Source: Bacteroidales bacterium (GTDB lineage Bacteria; Bacteroidota; Bacteroidia; Bacteroidales; UBA4181). From it: a DNA stretch of 18,258 nt. The position numbers were made by a program, and so were the translations under genes. A model generated the notes under the pieces. It saw nothing but the letters and a program-made list of their open reading frames with translations. It ran no database searches and was not told where the DNA came from. The stretch is from NCBI GenBank assembly GCA_031264715.1, contig JAISDP010000033.1, positions 1 to 18,258 on the forward strand, written 5' to 3'. Below, in pieces: positions 1 to 8,800 of the stretch (positions are counted from its first letter, which is position 1; each line of letters begins with the position of its first letter).

Positions 1-2441
1 GGCTGCAACAGGATATGCTTGAATCCGGGCTGTGCCGGATCAATTCGGATACCTCCCAGCGCCTTGTAGAACCATGCGCTTACTTCGCCGAACATGATAT
101 GGTTCAGCGAAGTTTCGCGGGCTTCGCCGATAGCAGACCATGCTTCGTATAAAGTAGTTGCATTATCCTTTACAATCCAGTATCCCAGGGAAGGATAAGT
201 TTCCTGTGCGGCGACAGTGTACGCCAGGTCGGCATAGCCGTTTTCGCTTAAAGCATGAAAAATGGATTTCGATCCCAGTAAGCCCACATTCAAATGAGCG
301 CTGTCGGTTTCCAGTACCCGTTTAGCCAGATTAGTCTTTACCTTTTCGTGCAAATCCTCGGGAACAAGTCCCCAAAGCAATGCCGTGCTCATTTCTGTCT
401 GGTATCCATGTGCGTAAACGGCGGTTTCCCTGTTCAGGTATTCCTTATTAAAAGCGGATTTGATGTTTTCAGCCAATGTGGAATACTTTTCGTAATCGTC
501 TGTTTTATCGAACAGTTTTGCCGCTTTAGCTAAAATGAGAGCGACACGGTAGTAATATACTGTAGAAGTATATTTTTGCGCCGTTTGCGCCTTGACCGGC
601 ACCCAGTCGCCCAAGCCACAGTCGCACAGTCCCTCGGGCGATATTTCTACCAGGCGATCGACATAACGCTTGATATTGTCGTACATATCTGCAAGCAGCC
701 GGCTGTCGCCATAAAACTCGTAGATTGCCCAGGGAATAATAGCGACGCTGCCCGTCCAGTCCGGTCCGGTAGCCCAGTCCAGTCCCCATCCGCTTGTAGG
801 TATGATGTTGGGCAATAAACCGTTTGGCTGCTGTTCGTCCTTGTGGTCGGCAAGCCATTTTTCGTATACCGTGACGCCGTCAAAATTGTACAGTCCAAGG
901 TCAACGGCATAATTTGCATCGCCTGTCCATCCGTTTTTTTCACGGTGAGGACAGTCGGTCGGATAGCCGAACATATTGGCAAGATAGGAATTGTTTGCTG
1001 CATACCAGATTTTATTGATGGTCGGATTGGAAGTCTCGACATGTCCCGTAGGCGGAAGATCGCTGTGCATGAACCATCCGTTCAGCGAGTTTGCCGTCAA
1101 CTCAAGGGGCTTGTCGGAAGTAACTTCCACATACTGGAATCCCTTGTAATTAAAACGCGGCATAAATTCTTCATCTCCCTTGCCGCTCAGGATGAAAATG
1201 TCGGTGGAGAAGGGATCGGAATCGTCAACGGGACGATAATGTTCCGCGATATTCCGGATATCTATCTTATCGCCGGGACGCAGGATTTCCGAGTGTACAA
1301 GGCGTATCGTCGTACCGGCTTCGCCCTTTACCCGCAACTGGCTTACTCCGGAGATGTTTCTGCCCAGATCGAAAATATACTGCCGGTCGCTGATTTTCTT
1401 GAAATTCTTCACATCAATTCTTTCCACATTCCGAACAGGGTGCAATTGCTGCGATACAATCAATTGCGAAGGAGCCGAACGATAAATGGCGTTTTTCCAT
1501 TTGGAATCGTCAAAACCGGCGGTATTCCATCCCGGCTGTTCCAAACGGGCGTCATAATGTTCTCCCGTATAAATGCTGTTAAAAATCACCGGACTGAGGC
1601 TGGTTTTCCAGTCTCTTTCCGATTTGACGGTTTCGACGGAACCGTCCTCGTAAATGATCCTCATATCCATACAGAAAGCCGGACGGTCGCGCCAGGGCGC
1701 TCGGTCGAAATACCATACGGCGGTGGACTGCATATTATACCATCCGTTGCCCAACAGCACGCCTATCGCATTTTTCCCGTTTTGCAGCTCGTCGGTTACA
1801 TCGTAAGTTACATACAGGTTTCTGCGGTCGAAATGCGTAAACATCGGATCAAGACGGTGATCCCCGATTCTTTTTCCGTTGATGTACAGCTCGTAAAGAC
1901 CTGCAACCGCTATATAGGCGCGAGCCGATTTGATCTTTTTTCCCGTTTGAAATTCCTTGCGGAAATAAGGCGCCGGCTTCACGTGAATACCGCTACCGCC
2001 GAGATGTTCCCCGTCGCTGATCCAGTAGCCTTTCCAGTTTTTGATATCCACCATGCCTGTTTCAAAAAAGGATATTTGGGACGTCCGGAGAACATTGTCC
2101 TTATCCTTGATTTCCACGCGCCAGAAATATCTGGTAAAGGGCGTTAAAGGTTTTCCCGAATAGGCGACCAGCATATCGTCCGATTTCATACTCTTATCCC
2201 AGACAGCGCCGTTTCCCCCGGATACGTCGGCAGAATCCGTTCCGACAATAATCCGGTATTCCTGCTGAACAGCTCCATGTCTGTCATCCTGCAGTTGCCA
2301 CGACAGGCGCGGACTGCCAGCATCAATCCCCAACGGGTTAACTAAATACTCGCAGCGAAGCTGTACGGGTTGAATCTGTGCCTGTGCAAAAATACATGCA
2401 AAAGCAAAAAAGATAGTTAGAAAATTGGTTTTTTTACGCAT
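1..2441 (-). CDS. Alpha-L-rhamnosidase, GH78 (3' end outside window)
   Basis: Secreted enzyme expected to release terminal alpha-L-rhamnose from glycans. The frame stays open from ATG at 2441 to the window edge (813 codons seen; family members are usually around 900 aa, so only the C-terminus is missing). It starts with a signal peptide (MRKKTNF, a hydrophobic stretch, then AQAQ), which suggests a periplasmic enzyme. An Ig-like N-terminal region (about 25-125) is followed by the rhamnosidase N domain (about 150-320), a beta-rich domain, and the (alpha/alpha)6 barrel (about 440-775). The GH78 motif DCPHREKNGWTGDA begins at D496; by family knowledge E501 is the general acid and D508 binds substrate. 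E786 in NHIMFGEV fits the general base position. The last visible residues (ALGGIRIDPAQPGFKHI) match the start of the family's C-terminal beta domain. It lies 25 bp after the Rpn gene with no clear promoter between. The family call is firm; the substrate is inferred. Confidence 0.95.
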   Translation of the reverse strand, partial: MRKKTNFLTIFFAFACIFAQAQIQPVQLRCEYLVNPLGIDAGSPRLSWQLQDDRHGAVQQEYRIIVGTDSADVSGGNGAVWDKSMKSDDMLVAYSGKPLTPFTRYFWRVEIKDKDNVLRTSQISFFETGMVDIKNWKGYWISDGEHLGGSGIHVKPAPYFRKEFQTGKKIKSARAYIAVAGLYELYINGKRIGDHRLDPMFTHFDRRNLYVTYDVTDELQNGKNAIGVLLGNGWYNMQSTAVWYFDRAPWRDRPAFCMDMRIIYEDGSVETVKSERDWKTSLSPVIFNSIYTGEHYDARLEQPGWNTAGFDDSKWKNAIYRSAPSQLIVSQQLHPVRNVERIDVKNFKKISDRQYIFDLGRNISGVSQLRVKGEAGTTIRLVHSEILRPGDKIDIRNIAEHYRPVDDSDPFSTDIFILSGKGDEEFMPRFNYKGFQYVEVTSDKPLELTANSLNGWFMHSDLPPTGHVETSNPTINKIWYAANNSYLANMFGYPTDCPHREKNGWTGDANYAVDLGLYNFDGVTVYEKWLADHKDEQQPNGLLPNIIPTSGWGLDWATGPDWTGSVAIIPWAIYEFYGDSRLLADMYDNIKRYVDRLVEISPEGLCDCGLGDWVPVKAQTAQKYTSTVYYYRVALILAKAAKLFDKTDDYEKYSTLAENIKSAFNKEYLNRETAVYAHGYQTEMSTALLWGLVPEDLHEKVKTNLAKRVLETDSAHLNVGLLGSKSIFHALSENGYADLAYTVAAQETYPSLGYWIVKDNATTLYEAWSAIGEARETSLNHIMFGEVSAWFYKALGGIRIDPAQPGFKHILLQ

Positions 2442-2466
2442 AATGATTGTTTTATAGAATTTAATA

Positions 2467-3399
2467 TTATTTCATGTTTAAAAGACGTCTTAATTCGGCA
2501 ATTTCCCTTGCTTTTTCTTCGAGTGCTTTGTCCTTTTCTTCGAGCGCTTTAGCTTGCTTTTTGAGTGATTTATCCTGCTTTTTGAGTGATTTATCCTTTT
2601 TTTCGAGCGCTTTAGCCTGCTTCTCGATCACTTGAGCGTATATTTTTTTAGCTTCCTCTTCTCCTTCCAGTTTGGCGGAAAATATCTGGCTGCGCTTATG
2701 ACTTTTTTCGCTTTGTTCAAAGTCGTATTCAGCTTTTTCTGCCGGAGATAGCCGACTGTAATCCAGTATCTCGCGTGCCTTGGACAGTCCCTGTGCGTTA
2801 AATTCGGCTTTTATCCTGTCATTTTTAAAAAAGTAAATCCATTCATCAAGTTTGGTTTTGGCTATATCATCGAAATTATTCACCTTCAATACATAATATT
2901 CCGGATATAAATCGCCGGCTTCGATTTTTCCAAAAATATCCTGCTGCTTTGGAGACAGTTGCAGTATATCCTTATCGTGAAGTCCCTTAAAGTTTGTTTT
3001 GCCGTAATAAACATAATCTTTTCCATGTCCGAGATCGAAATGGATTATATTGATTGAATATATTTTCTTTATTTTCACGTAGGTATCGCCCTCAACCATG
3101 CGTTCGACAATTGCTTTACTGGTGCCGTACAACATTCGCTGAAAATAGTCTATCTCCATCATAAACTGTAATTCTATCAGGATGATTTCTCCCGTTTTAT
3201 CCTCTACAACTACATCGACGCGGTTGAATCTGTCCTTTGCAGATACTTTATTGCTCTCACTCTCCAGAACATTGGTTATCTTGACCTGCCGTCCCAAAAG
3301 TTCGCTTAAAAAGCCTTCGACTACATCAAAATTCGTCTTGTCGCGTAACAGTCGCTTTACTGCCCAGTCAAACGAGACTAACGGTCTTTCTTTTTTCAT
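2467..3399 (-). CDS. Rpn-family PD-(D/E)XK nuclease / putative transposase-like protein
   Basis: 310 aa, start ATG at 3399. The N-terminus (RPLVSFDWAVKRLLRDK, then FDVVEGFLSELL) is typical of the Rpn/PDDEXK transposase-like family in Bacteroidota. The nuclease core shows D in RVDVVVED and E-x-Q in ILIELQFMME, the D...ExQ variant of the PD-(D/E)XK site. The middle (YYVLKVNNFDD, LDEWIYFFKN) also follows the family. The last 50 residues are lysine- and glutamate-rich heptads predicted to form a coiled coil. Known relatives promote recA-independent recombination; in enteric bacteria some act as anti-phage toxins blocked by a short protein made from the 3' end of the same gene. Here the C-terminal part has no internal ATG except the penultimate residue; a GTG at V257 (2629-2631) is the only likely internal start near the repeats, and it lacks a well-placed ribosome binding site. 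The gene is not obviously part of glycan use, yet sits directly upstream of the GH78 gene. Confidence 0.9.
   Translation of the reverse strand: MKKERPLVSFDWAVKRLLRDKTNFDVVEGFLSELLGRQVKITNVLESESNKVSAKDRFNRVDVVVEDKTGEIILIELQFMMEIDYFQRMLYGTSKAIVERMVEGDTYVKIKKIYSINIIHFDLGHGKDYVYYGKTNFKGLHDKDILQLSPKQQDIFGKIEAGDLYPEYYVLKVNNFDDIAKTKLDEWIYFFKNDRIKAEFNAQGLSKAREILDYSRLSPAEKAEYDFEQSEKSHKRSQIFSAKLEGEEEAKKIYAQVIEKQAKALEKKDKSLKKQDKSLKKQAKALEEKDKALEEKAREIAELRRLLNMK
2497..2622 (-). repeat. 21-bp tandem repeats encoding six heptads in the Rpn tail
   Basis: Six consecutive 7-residue units (KQAKALE, KKDKSLK, KQDKSLK, KQAKALE, EKDKALE, EKAREIA) cover residues 260-301 of the Rpn protein. At DNA level the same 21-bp block (on the plus strand, variants of TTTTTGAGTGATTTATCC and TTCGAGCGCTTTAGC) recurs with few changes. 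The pattern predicts a coiled coil, and copy number could change by slippage without breaking the frame. Confidence 0.85.
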
Positions 3400-3897
3400 C
3401 GGTTTTACCTTTTATACTGTTGAATCTTGCTGCAATATTTTTCCTGCACGCTCGAAAGGCCCGAAAGGAGAATCGGATATCGAACAGGCAACGGAATAGT
3501 CCGGTACTGTCCAGCCTGATTCTTTCAGAAAATAACATATCAATATCATTTTAATTTATGATAAATCAGCTTACTAAATGATTTTAGACAATCGTGATGT
3601 TGAATTGTCAAAAGGGTGCACGAAAGTACAAATTATTTTACAATTAACACAAGGAAAAGGAAAAAGAAAAAACGAGCAGGAAAAAACATAAAAACAGCCT
3701 CAAATTATCAGAAGAAGCGCGCAAAGATTTGACAAAGATTGATCGCAGCCATGCCAAATCCTGCGTTCGCCGCCGCGCACGGTGTTTATTTGCCAAAGCC
3801 CGGGAAGTAGCCCGTATGACCGGAAACGCTGTTTCTTCTCCCGGCATCGCTGCTTCTCCAAAAATTTGATATATTTGCACCGAAACTTGTTAGGGTT
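3400..3897. other. 498-bp divergent intergenic region between rpn and the sigma factor
   Basis: No convincing gene is seen. The part next to rpn (3400-3660) is A/T-rich and should hold its promoter, but I find no TAnnTTTG box facing that gene. The part at 3710-3860 is more G/C-rich without a believable protein. The last 40 bases carry the likely sigma-factor promoter box. Confidence 0.5.
3870..3877 (+). promoter_or_regulatory. Bacteroidetes -7 box upstream of the ECF sigma gene
   Basis: TATATTTG fits the Bacteroidetes TAnnTTTG consensus and is followed by GCACC. It lies 20 bp before the ATG at 3898. I see no good -33 TTG at the expected distance, so this is a half-site call. Confidence 0.45.
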
Positions 3898-4491
3898 ATG
3901 AATCTGGAAACGGATATAGTAAAAGGGCTGAAATCCGGATGCGATACAGCATACAGGCACTTGTACGAACATTATTACAAACTGCTTTGTACTGTTGCAT
4001 TCGAGTATGTCGGTGATGCTTTCGTCAGCGAAATGATCGTTAGCGATGTGATTTTTGCTATCTGGCAAAGCCGGGAATCGATAGAGATCAACATATCGCT
4101 TAGGAACTACCTGATAAAATCTGTCCGCAACCGGTGCCTGAATTATCTTGCACATTCGGAGCGGCAGCATGTGTTGCGGAATCATGTGGGGAAAAAGATA
4201 GAAACGGAGCAGGCCAACGATACAAACAACCCTGACAATCCGTTGACTCAACTGATCGAGAAGGAACTGGACAGGAAAATCAACGAGAGCATAGAGGCAT
4301 TGCCTGAACAAACCCGCCGGATATTCTGCCTAAGCCGGTTCAACGATATGAAATATGAAGAAATTGCCCGCGAAACGGGTGTTTCCGTCGATGTGGTCAA
4401 ATACCATATTAAATCGGCGCTCGTAAGGCTACGCGCTGCGTTGAAAGATTACTTAACCGTGCTGCTCATCTTACTGTCCGTATTACAGTGA
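3898..4491 (+). CDS. ECF RNA polymerase sigma factor, Bacteroidetes SusC-linked family
   Basis: 197 aa. Region sigma2 spans about 15-85 (AYRHLYEHYYKLLCTVAF, then SDVIFAIWQSRESI and LRNYLIKSVRNRCLNYL). Region sigma4 spans about 125-182, with LPEQTRRIFCLSRFNDMKYEEIA followed by the helix-turn-helix GVSVDVVKYHIKSALVRLR. The short hydrophobic tail YLTVLLILLSVLQ is common in this Bacteroidetes group. It is followed 109 bp later by its probable FecR partner and then by an STN-bearing SusC, the standard gene order of an outer-membrane-signalled ECF circuit. In such systems the sigma factor stays bound to FecR until the receptor binds its ligand, then drives transcription of the susCD operon. It ends with TGA, so TGA is a working stop codon in this genome. 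Confidence 0.95.
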   Translation: MNLETDIVKGLKSGCDTAYRHLYEHYYKLLCTVAFEYVGDAFVSEMIVSDVIFAIWQSRESIEINISLRNYLIKSVRNRCLNYLAHSERQHVLRNHVGKKIETEQANDTNNPDNPLTQLIEKELDRKINESIEALPEQTRRIFCLSRFNDMKYEEIARETGVSVDVVKYHIKSALVRLRAALKDYLTVLLILLSVLQ

Positions 4492-4523
4492 TTAGGATAG
4501 TCTCTATGCGTCTCGGCAGCCAA

Positions 4524-4531
4524 TACATTTG
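4524..4531 (+). promoter_or_regulatory. -7 box upstream of the FecR gene
   Basis: TACATTTG matches TAnnTTTG and, like the sigma-gene box, is followed by GCAC. It overlaps the in-frame ATG at 4529, which would then precede the transcript start. No clear -33 element is seen. Confidence 0.4.
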
Positions 4532-4600
4532 CACAGATTAAAATTTCAAAAAATTTATCATCGCAGTTTACCCGAAATCGATTTACGCTTGTCTATTGTT

Positions 4601-5638
4601 ATGAACAGTGAAAAAATGGAGATACAAAACCACGATAAGGAATATTGGATCGGTATGATCATGGATCGCCTGGCAGGATCGTTATCCGACGAAGGCCGGA
4701 AGCGTTTGGACGAATGGCGGAGCGCTTCGGACGAAAACGGGCAACTGTTTGCCGATATGCGGAAAATGTGGCATGCCCTGAGCCTTTCGGATCGCAACGA
4801 AACCTTCAACGAACAACGGGCTTACCGTTTGTTCCGGGAGCGGGTGGAAGCAGAAACCGGCATGGCGAAACGCATCCCGATGAAACCATACCGGTTATTA
4901 CGGCGTATCGCTTCGTATGCGGCCGTTATCATCTCATTCGTCAGTCTGGGTTACTTTACCTATCGTTATTTTACCACTACGCCTGCCCGGACTGTAACAC
5001 CGCTCCTGTCGGAAGTTGCTGCACCCAACGGATCGAAAACACAATTGCTCTTGCAGGATGGAACCAGGGTATGGTTGAATGCTGTTTCGCACATCCGCTA
5101 CAATTCGGAGTTCGGGCGTACCAACCGCAACCTGTCCCTTTCGGGCGAAGCATATTTTGAAGTAGCAAAAGACGAACAATTGCCATTTATTGTGGATGTG
5201 GAAGGAATAAAAGTAAAAGTGCTGGGTACGCATTTCAATGTCAATGCATACAGGGAGAACAACGGCGTTGCAATAGCATTACTTGAGGGCGTGGTGGAAA
5301 TAATCGCCAATAACGGCAACGTCACATTAAAACCCGGCGATATGGCGCGTTACGATGCTGCCAGCGGGCAAATAGCTATTTCGGCCAACGCCATTGGTGA
5401 TGCTTTAGCCTGGATGAACAATAAACTGGTGTTCACCGGCGAAACATTCGAACAGATCATTTCCAACCTCGAACGGAGTTACAATGTAAAAGTGAATATT
5501 CACAATAACCAAATCAAAAAACGACGGTTTGCCGGCGATTTTACCAACAACGAAACCATCGAACAGATCTTTACCGTGATGTCCGTCAATGGAAAGTTCC
5601 GGTATCAAATCAAAGGAAATGTGATTGACATCTATTAG
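4601..5638 (+). CDS. FecR-family anti-sigma factor
   Basis: 345 aa from the chosen start. Inner-membrane anti-sigma protein: a cytoplasmic N-terminal part (1-100, W/L-rich, with DRLAGSLSDEGRKRLDEW) that would bind the sigma factor, one transmembrane helix (about 104-124), a periplasmic FecR domain (about 138-240; APNGSKTQLLLQDGTRVWLN, LSGEAYFEVAKD, VLGTHFNVNAY, LLEGVVEI, LKPGDMA) and the C-terminal DUF4974 module (about 273-343; VFTGETFEQIISNLERSYNV, FAGDFTNNETIEQIF). The periplasmic end contacts the STN domain of the partner receptor. The frame is open from an ATG at 4529, but that codon lies inside a -7 promoter box and its extra 24 residues do not look family-like, so I use ATG at 4601; ATG at 4616 is also possible. 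Confidence 0.93.
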   Translation: MNSEKMEIQNHDKEYWIGMIMDRLAGSLSDEGRKRLDEWRSASDENGQLFADMRKMWHALSLSDRNETFNEQRAYRLFRERVEAETGMAKRIPMKPYRLLRRIASYAAVIISFVSLGYFTYRYFTTTPARTVTPLLSEVAAPNGSKTQLLLQDGTRVWLNAVSHIRYNSEFGRTNRNLSLSGEAYFEVAKDEQLPFIVDVEGIKVKVLGTHFNVNAYRENNGVAIALLEGVVEIIANNGNVTLKPGDMARYDAASGQIAISANAIGDALAWMNNKLVFTGETFEQIISNLERSYNVKVNIHNNQIKKRRFAGDFTNNETIEQIFTVMSVNGKFRYQIKGNVIDIY

Positions 5639-5804
5639 TGAAAAGTAAAAAATATCAGTCAAAAATTTAAAATGAAGATGCCTATGGAGAAGTAAAGTAA
5701 AGAATACAGTACAAAAAACGAATCGGAAGATGCAGCAACACCTCCCGATTCAAGAAAAGATTGAATTTAAAATTAAAGAATTGTAAACCTTAAATCCGGA
5801 ACAA

Positions 5805-8800
5805 ATGTATACAAAAATCCAGGATACAGGATTATTATATCCTGATAATAATAAAAAAAGAATAATAAGAATAATAAGAAATCTGAATAATATTATGAAA
5901 ATAAGTATTTTATTACTTACAGTTGGAATATTTTCATTATCGGCGTCGGTCTATTCTCAGGATGCGCGAATTTCCATCCGAATACAAGACGAATCGATCA
6001 ACGATGTATTAGCAACGATCAAAGCGCAAACCAGTTATTCATTTTGGTTTGATGTCAACGATGTAGATGTGGAACAGCGGGTTTCATTGAATATCAGCGA
6101 TGAAACGGTCAAATCCGTTCTATCGCAGACATTAAAGGATCAGGATGTTGATTTTGCCATGTATGGAAATCATATCATTATCGCAAAAAAGGGAACTTTC
6201 GGCAGCTTGGCAGCATCACAGGGTATTACTGTTACCGGGACCGTTACCGATAATGCCGGCGAGCCCATGCCGGGCGTGAACGTCGTGGTGCAAGGTACCA
6301 CAACAGGCGTGGTGACGGGTTCTGACGGAAAATATTCTATCTCCGTGCCGGACAAAAATGCCGTCATCCTGTTTTCTTTCATCGGCTATTCCAGCCAGGA
6401 AACGACCGTAGGCGACCGTACCCTGATAAACGTCAGCATGGTCGAGGATACCCGCGAAATTGAAGAAGTAGTGGTGGTAGGCTATGGCGTACAAAAGAAA
6501 GAAACCCTTACCGGCGCCGTATCAAAGATCAGTTCCAAAGACTTGACAGTTGCCCCGGTTGCCAATACCACCAACGCTTTAGCAGGCCGCCTGCCGGGTC
6601 TTACAGTGATTCAACAAAGCGGACAGCCGGGTTCGGACGGTTCCAGCCTGAACATCCGCGGGTTCGATTCGCCGCTGGTTATTGTGGATGGCGTTGAGGC
6701 CGCTTTTCATACGATTGATCCCAACATGATCGAAAGCATATCGGTGTTAAAGGACGGGTCGGCATCCATTTACGGTTCGCGTGCAGGGAACGGCGTTATT
6801 TTGGTGACCACCAAGAGAGGGGTGCAACAAAAACCCGTCTTTACATTCACCACCAACCTTACCTTGCAGGGAATCACCAGTATGCCCAAGCCTACAAGCG
6901 CCGGGCAGTATGCCGAACTGGAACGTGAAAAGTGGATACAGTCGGGTAAACCGGAAGAACAGGCTCCCTTTACCGAAGAGCAGATTCGCAAGTATTATGA
7001 CGGCTCCGACCCGCAATATCCGAACACCGACTGGTATGGGGAACTTGTCAGGAACTGGACGCCCCAGCAGCAATACAACCTGTCGGTACGGGGCGGAAGC
7101 GAAAATGTCAAATACTACGGATTTATCGGTTACCTCAACCAGCAATCCATGTGGAAAAACAACGGGGGGCATTATGATCGCTACAACATGCAATCGAACA
7201 TTGATGCGTCCATCAACAAAAATTTAAGCTTCCTGTTAGATTTGGCTGCCATCGTCGAAAGTAAGATATTTCCCGTGAGGCCGCAATCAGCCGGAGGCGA
7301 TAATGTGTGGCAGGACTTCTGGAATACCTTGCCTGTTTATCCGGCTCATTTACCCGATCCGTCGCTGGTTTCATACGCCGACGGCGGCGGAACCGGCGGA
7401 GCGCATGTAACCTCAAATTATGAGCTGATGGGGTACAATAAATGGGATAACCAGAATTTCAAGGGAACAGGAACATTACTGTACAAGGTTCCCGGGGTTA
7501 CCGGCCTGTCGGCGAAATTGCTGGTGAATGCCATTGTCAATTACAATAAGGTATCCGTTTTCTCAAAGCCCGTCAAATATTATACATATGATATTGCGAG
7601 CGAAACGTATACATTAAGAGGCGCTTTAGGAAATATGGCGCAGTTGAACACCACGCAGAACCGGAACCTGTCGATCACCACGCAGGCATCCTTGAATTAC
7701 GACAGGACATTTGCCGGGGCGCACCATATTACGGCCCTTGCATTGTTTGAAGGCATTGACTACCGGAGCGACTGGTTTTCGGCAAGCCGCGACAATTTCC
7801 TGTCGCCCGCCGTTGAACAGATGTATGCAGGCGACAACAGTACGGCAAAGAATAACGGCAGCGCATCGGAAGACGGGCGGATGAGCTTTGTAGGACGCGT
7901 GAATTACGACTACAAAAGCAAGTATATGTTTGAGGCGACCATAAGAGCCGATGCATCGGCAAGGTTTTCACCCACCAAGAGATGGGGCTATTTTCCCAGC
8001 GTTTCCGCAGCATGGCGGTTGAGCGAGGATGACTTCATGCAAGGCGCGGACTATCTGGATAATCTTAAAATCCGTGCGAATTATGGCCGGTCGGGTAACG
8101 ACAATGTTGTTAGCTTCCAGTATTTATCCGGTTACATGCTCCAGGGATTTGCCGGTTCCCTCATAGGCGACAATCCCATGAAAGCGATCTATTCCTCGGT
8201 AATTCCCAATCCGAATCTTTCCTGGGAAGAAATTGAAATCAGCAATGCCGGTATCGATTTCTCGTTCCTCAACAAGAAACTGTATGGCGAAGCTGATGTT
8301 TTTTACCGTAAACGGACAGGCATACCCGCTTCCAGGATCACAACCTTCCCTTCAACCTTTGGAGCATCGTTACCGCAGGAAAACATCAACAGCCTGGACA
8401 ACCGGGGATTTGAACTGATGCTGGGTACGCGCTTTCATATCAGTGACTTTATGTTCGACATTTCAGGAAATGTGGCCTGGTCGAGGGATAAATACATACA
8501 TTACGAAGAACCTGAATATACCGACCCGGACGAAATACGGATGAACAAAGCATCGGGCAACTGGACAGACCGGCTGTTCGGATACAGATCCGATAAGTTG
8601 TTCGGCAGCCCGGGCGAAATCGATGCATTAACCTTCCAGCAGGACAATAATAACAATACGACATTGCGTCCCGGCGACGTCCGCTACATCAATATCAACG
8701 ACGACGACAGGCTGGACTGGAGAGACCAGGTGGAACTGGGCGCCCGATGGCCTCACTGGACGACAGGCTTCAATATCAACGCCAGTTATAAGAATTTCGA

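Noticed and set aside
843..2147. Long plus-strand open frame of 434 codons
   Set aside because: It is antisense to the GH78 gene, whose frame holds a signal peptide and catalytic motifs; the plus-strand translation resembles no protein.
2629..2670. Strong Shine-Dalgarno-like purine run (GGAAGGAGAAGAGG) inside rpn as ribosome site for a short product
   Set aside because: The nearest good start (GTG at 2631) is over 20 bases downstream, and Bacteroidota rely little on such sites; the run is explained by the codons for LEGEEE.
3644..3880. 78-codon minus-strand frame before the sigma gene
   Set aside because: Arginine-rich beginning and cysteine/phenylalanine-rich end without family resemblance; it overlaps the likely sigma-gene promoter.
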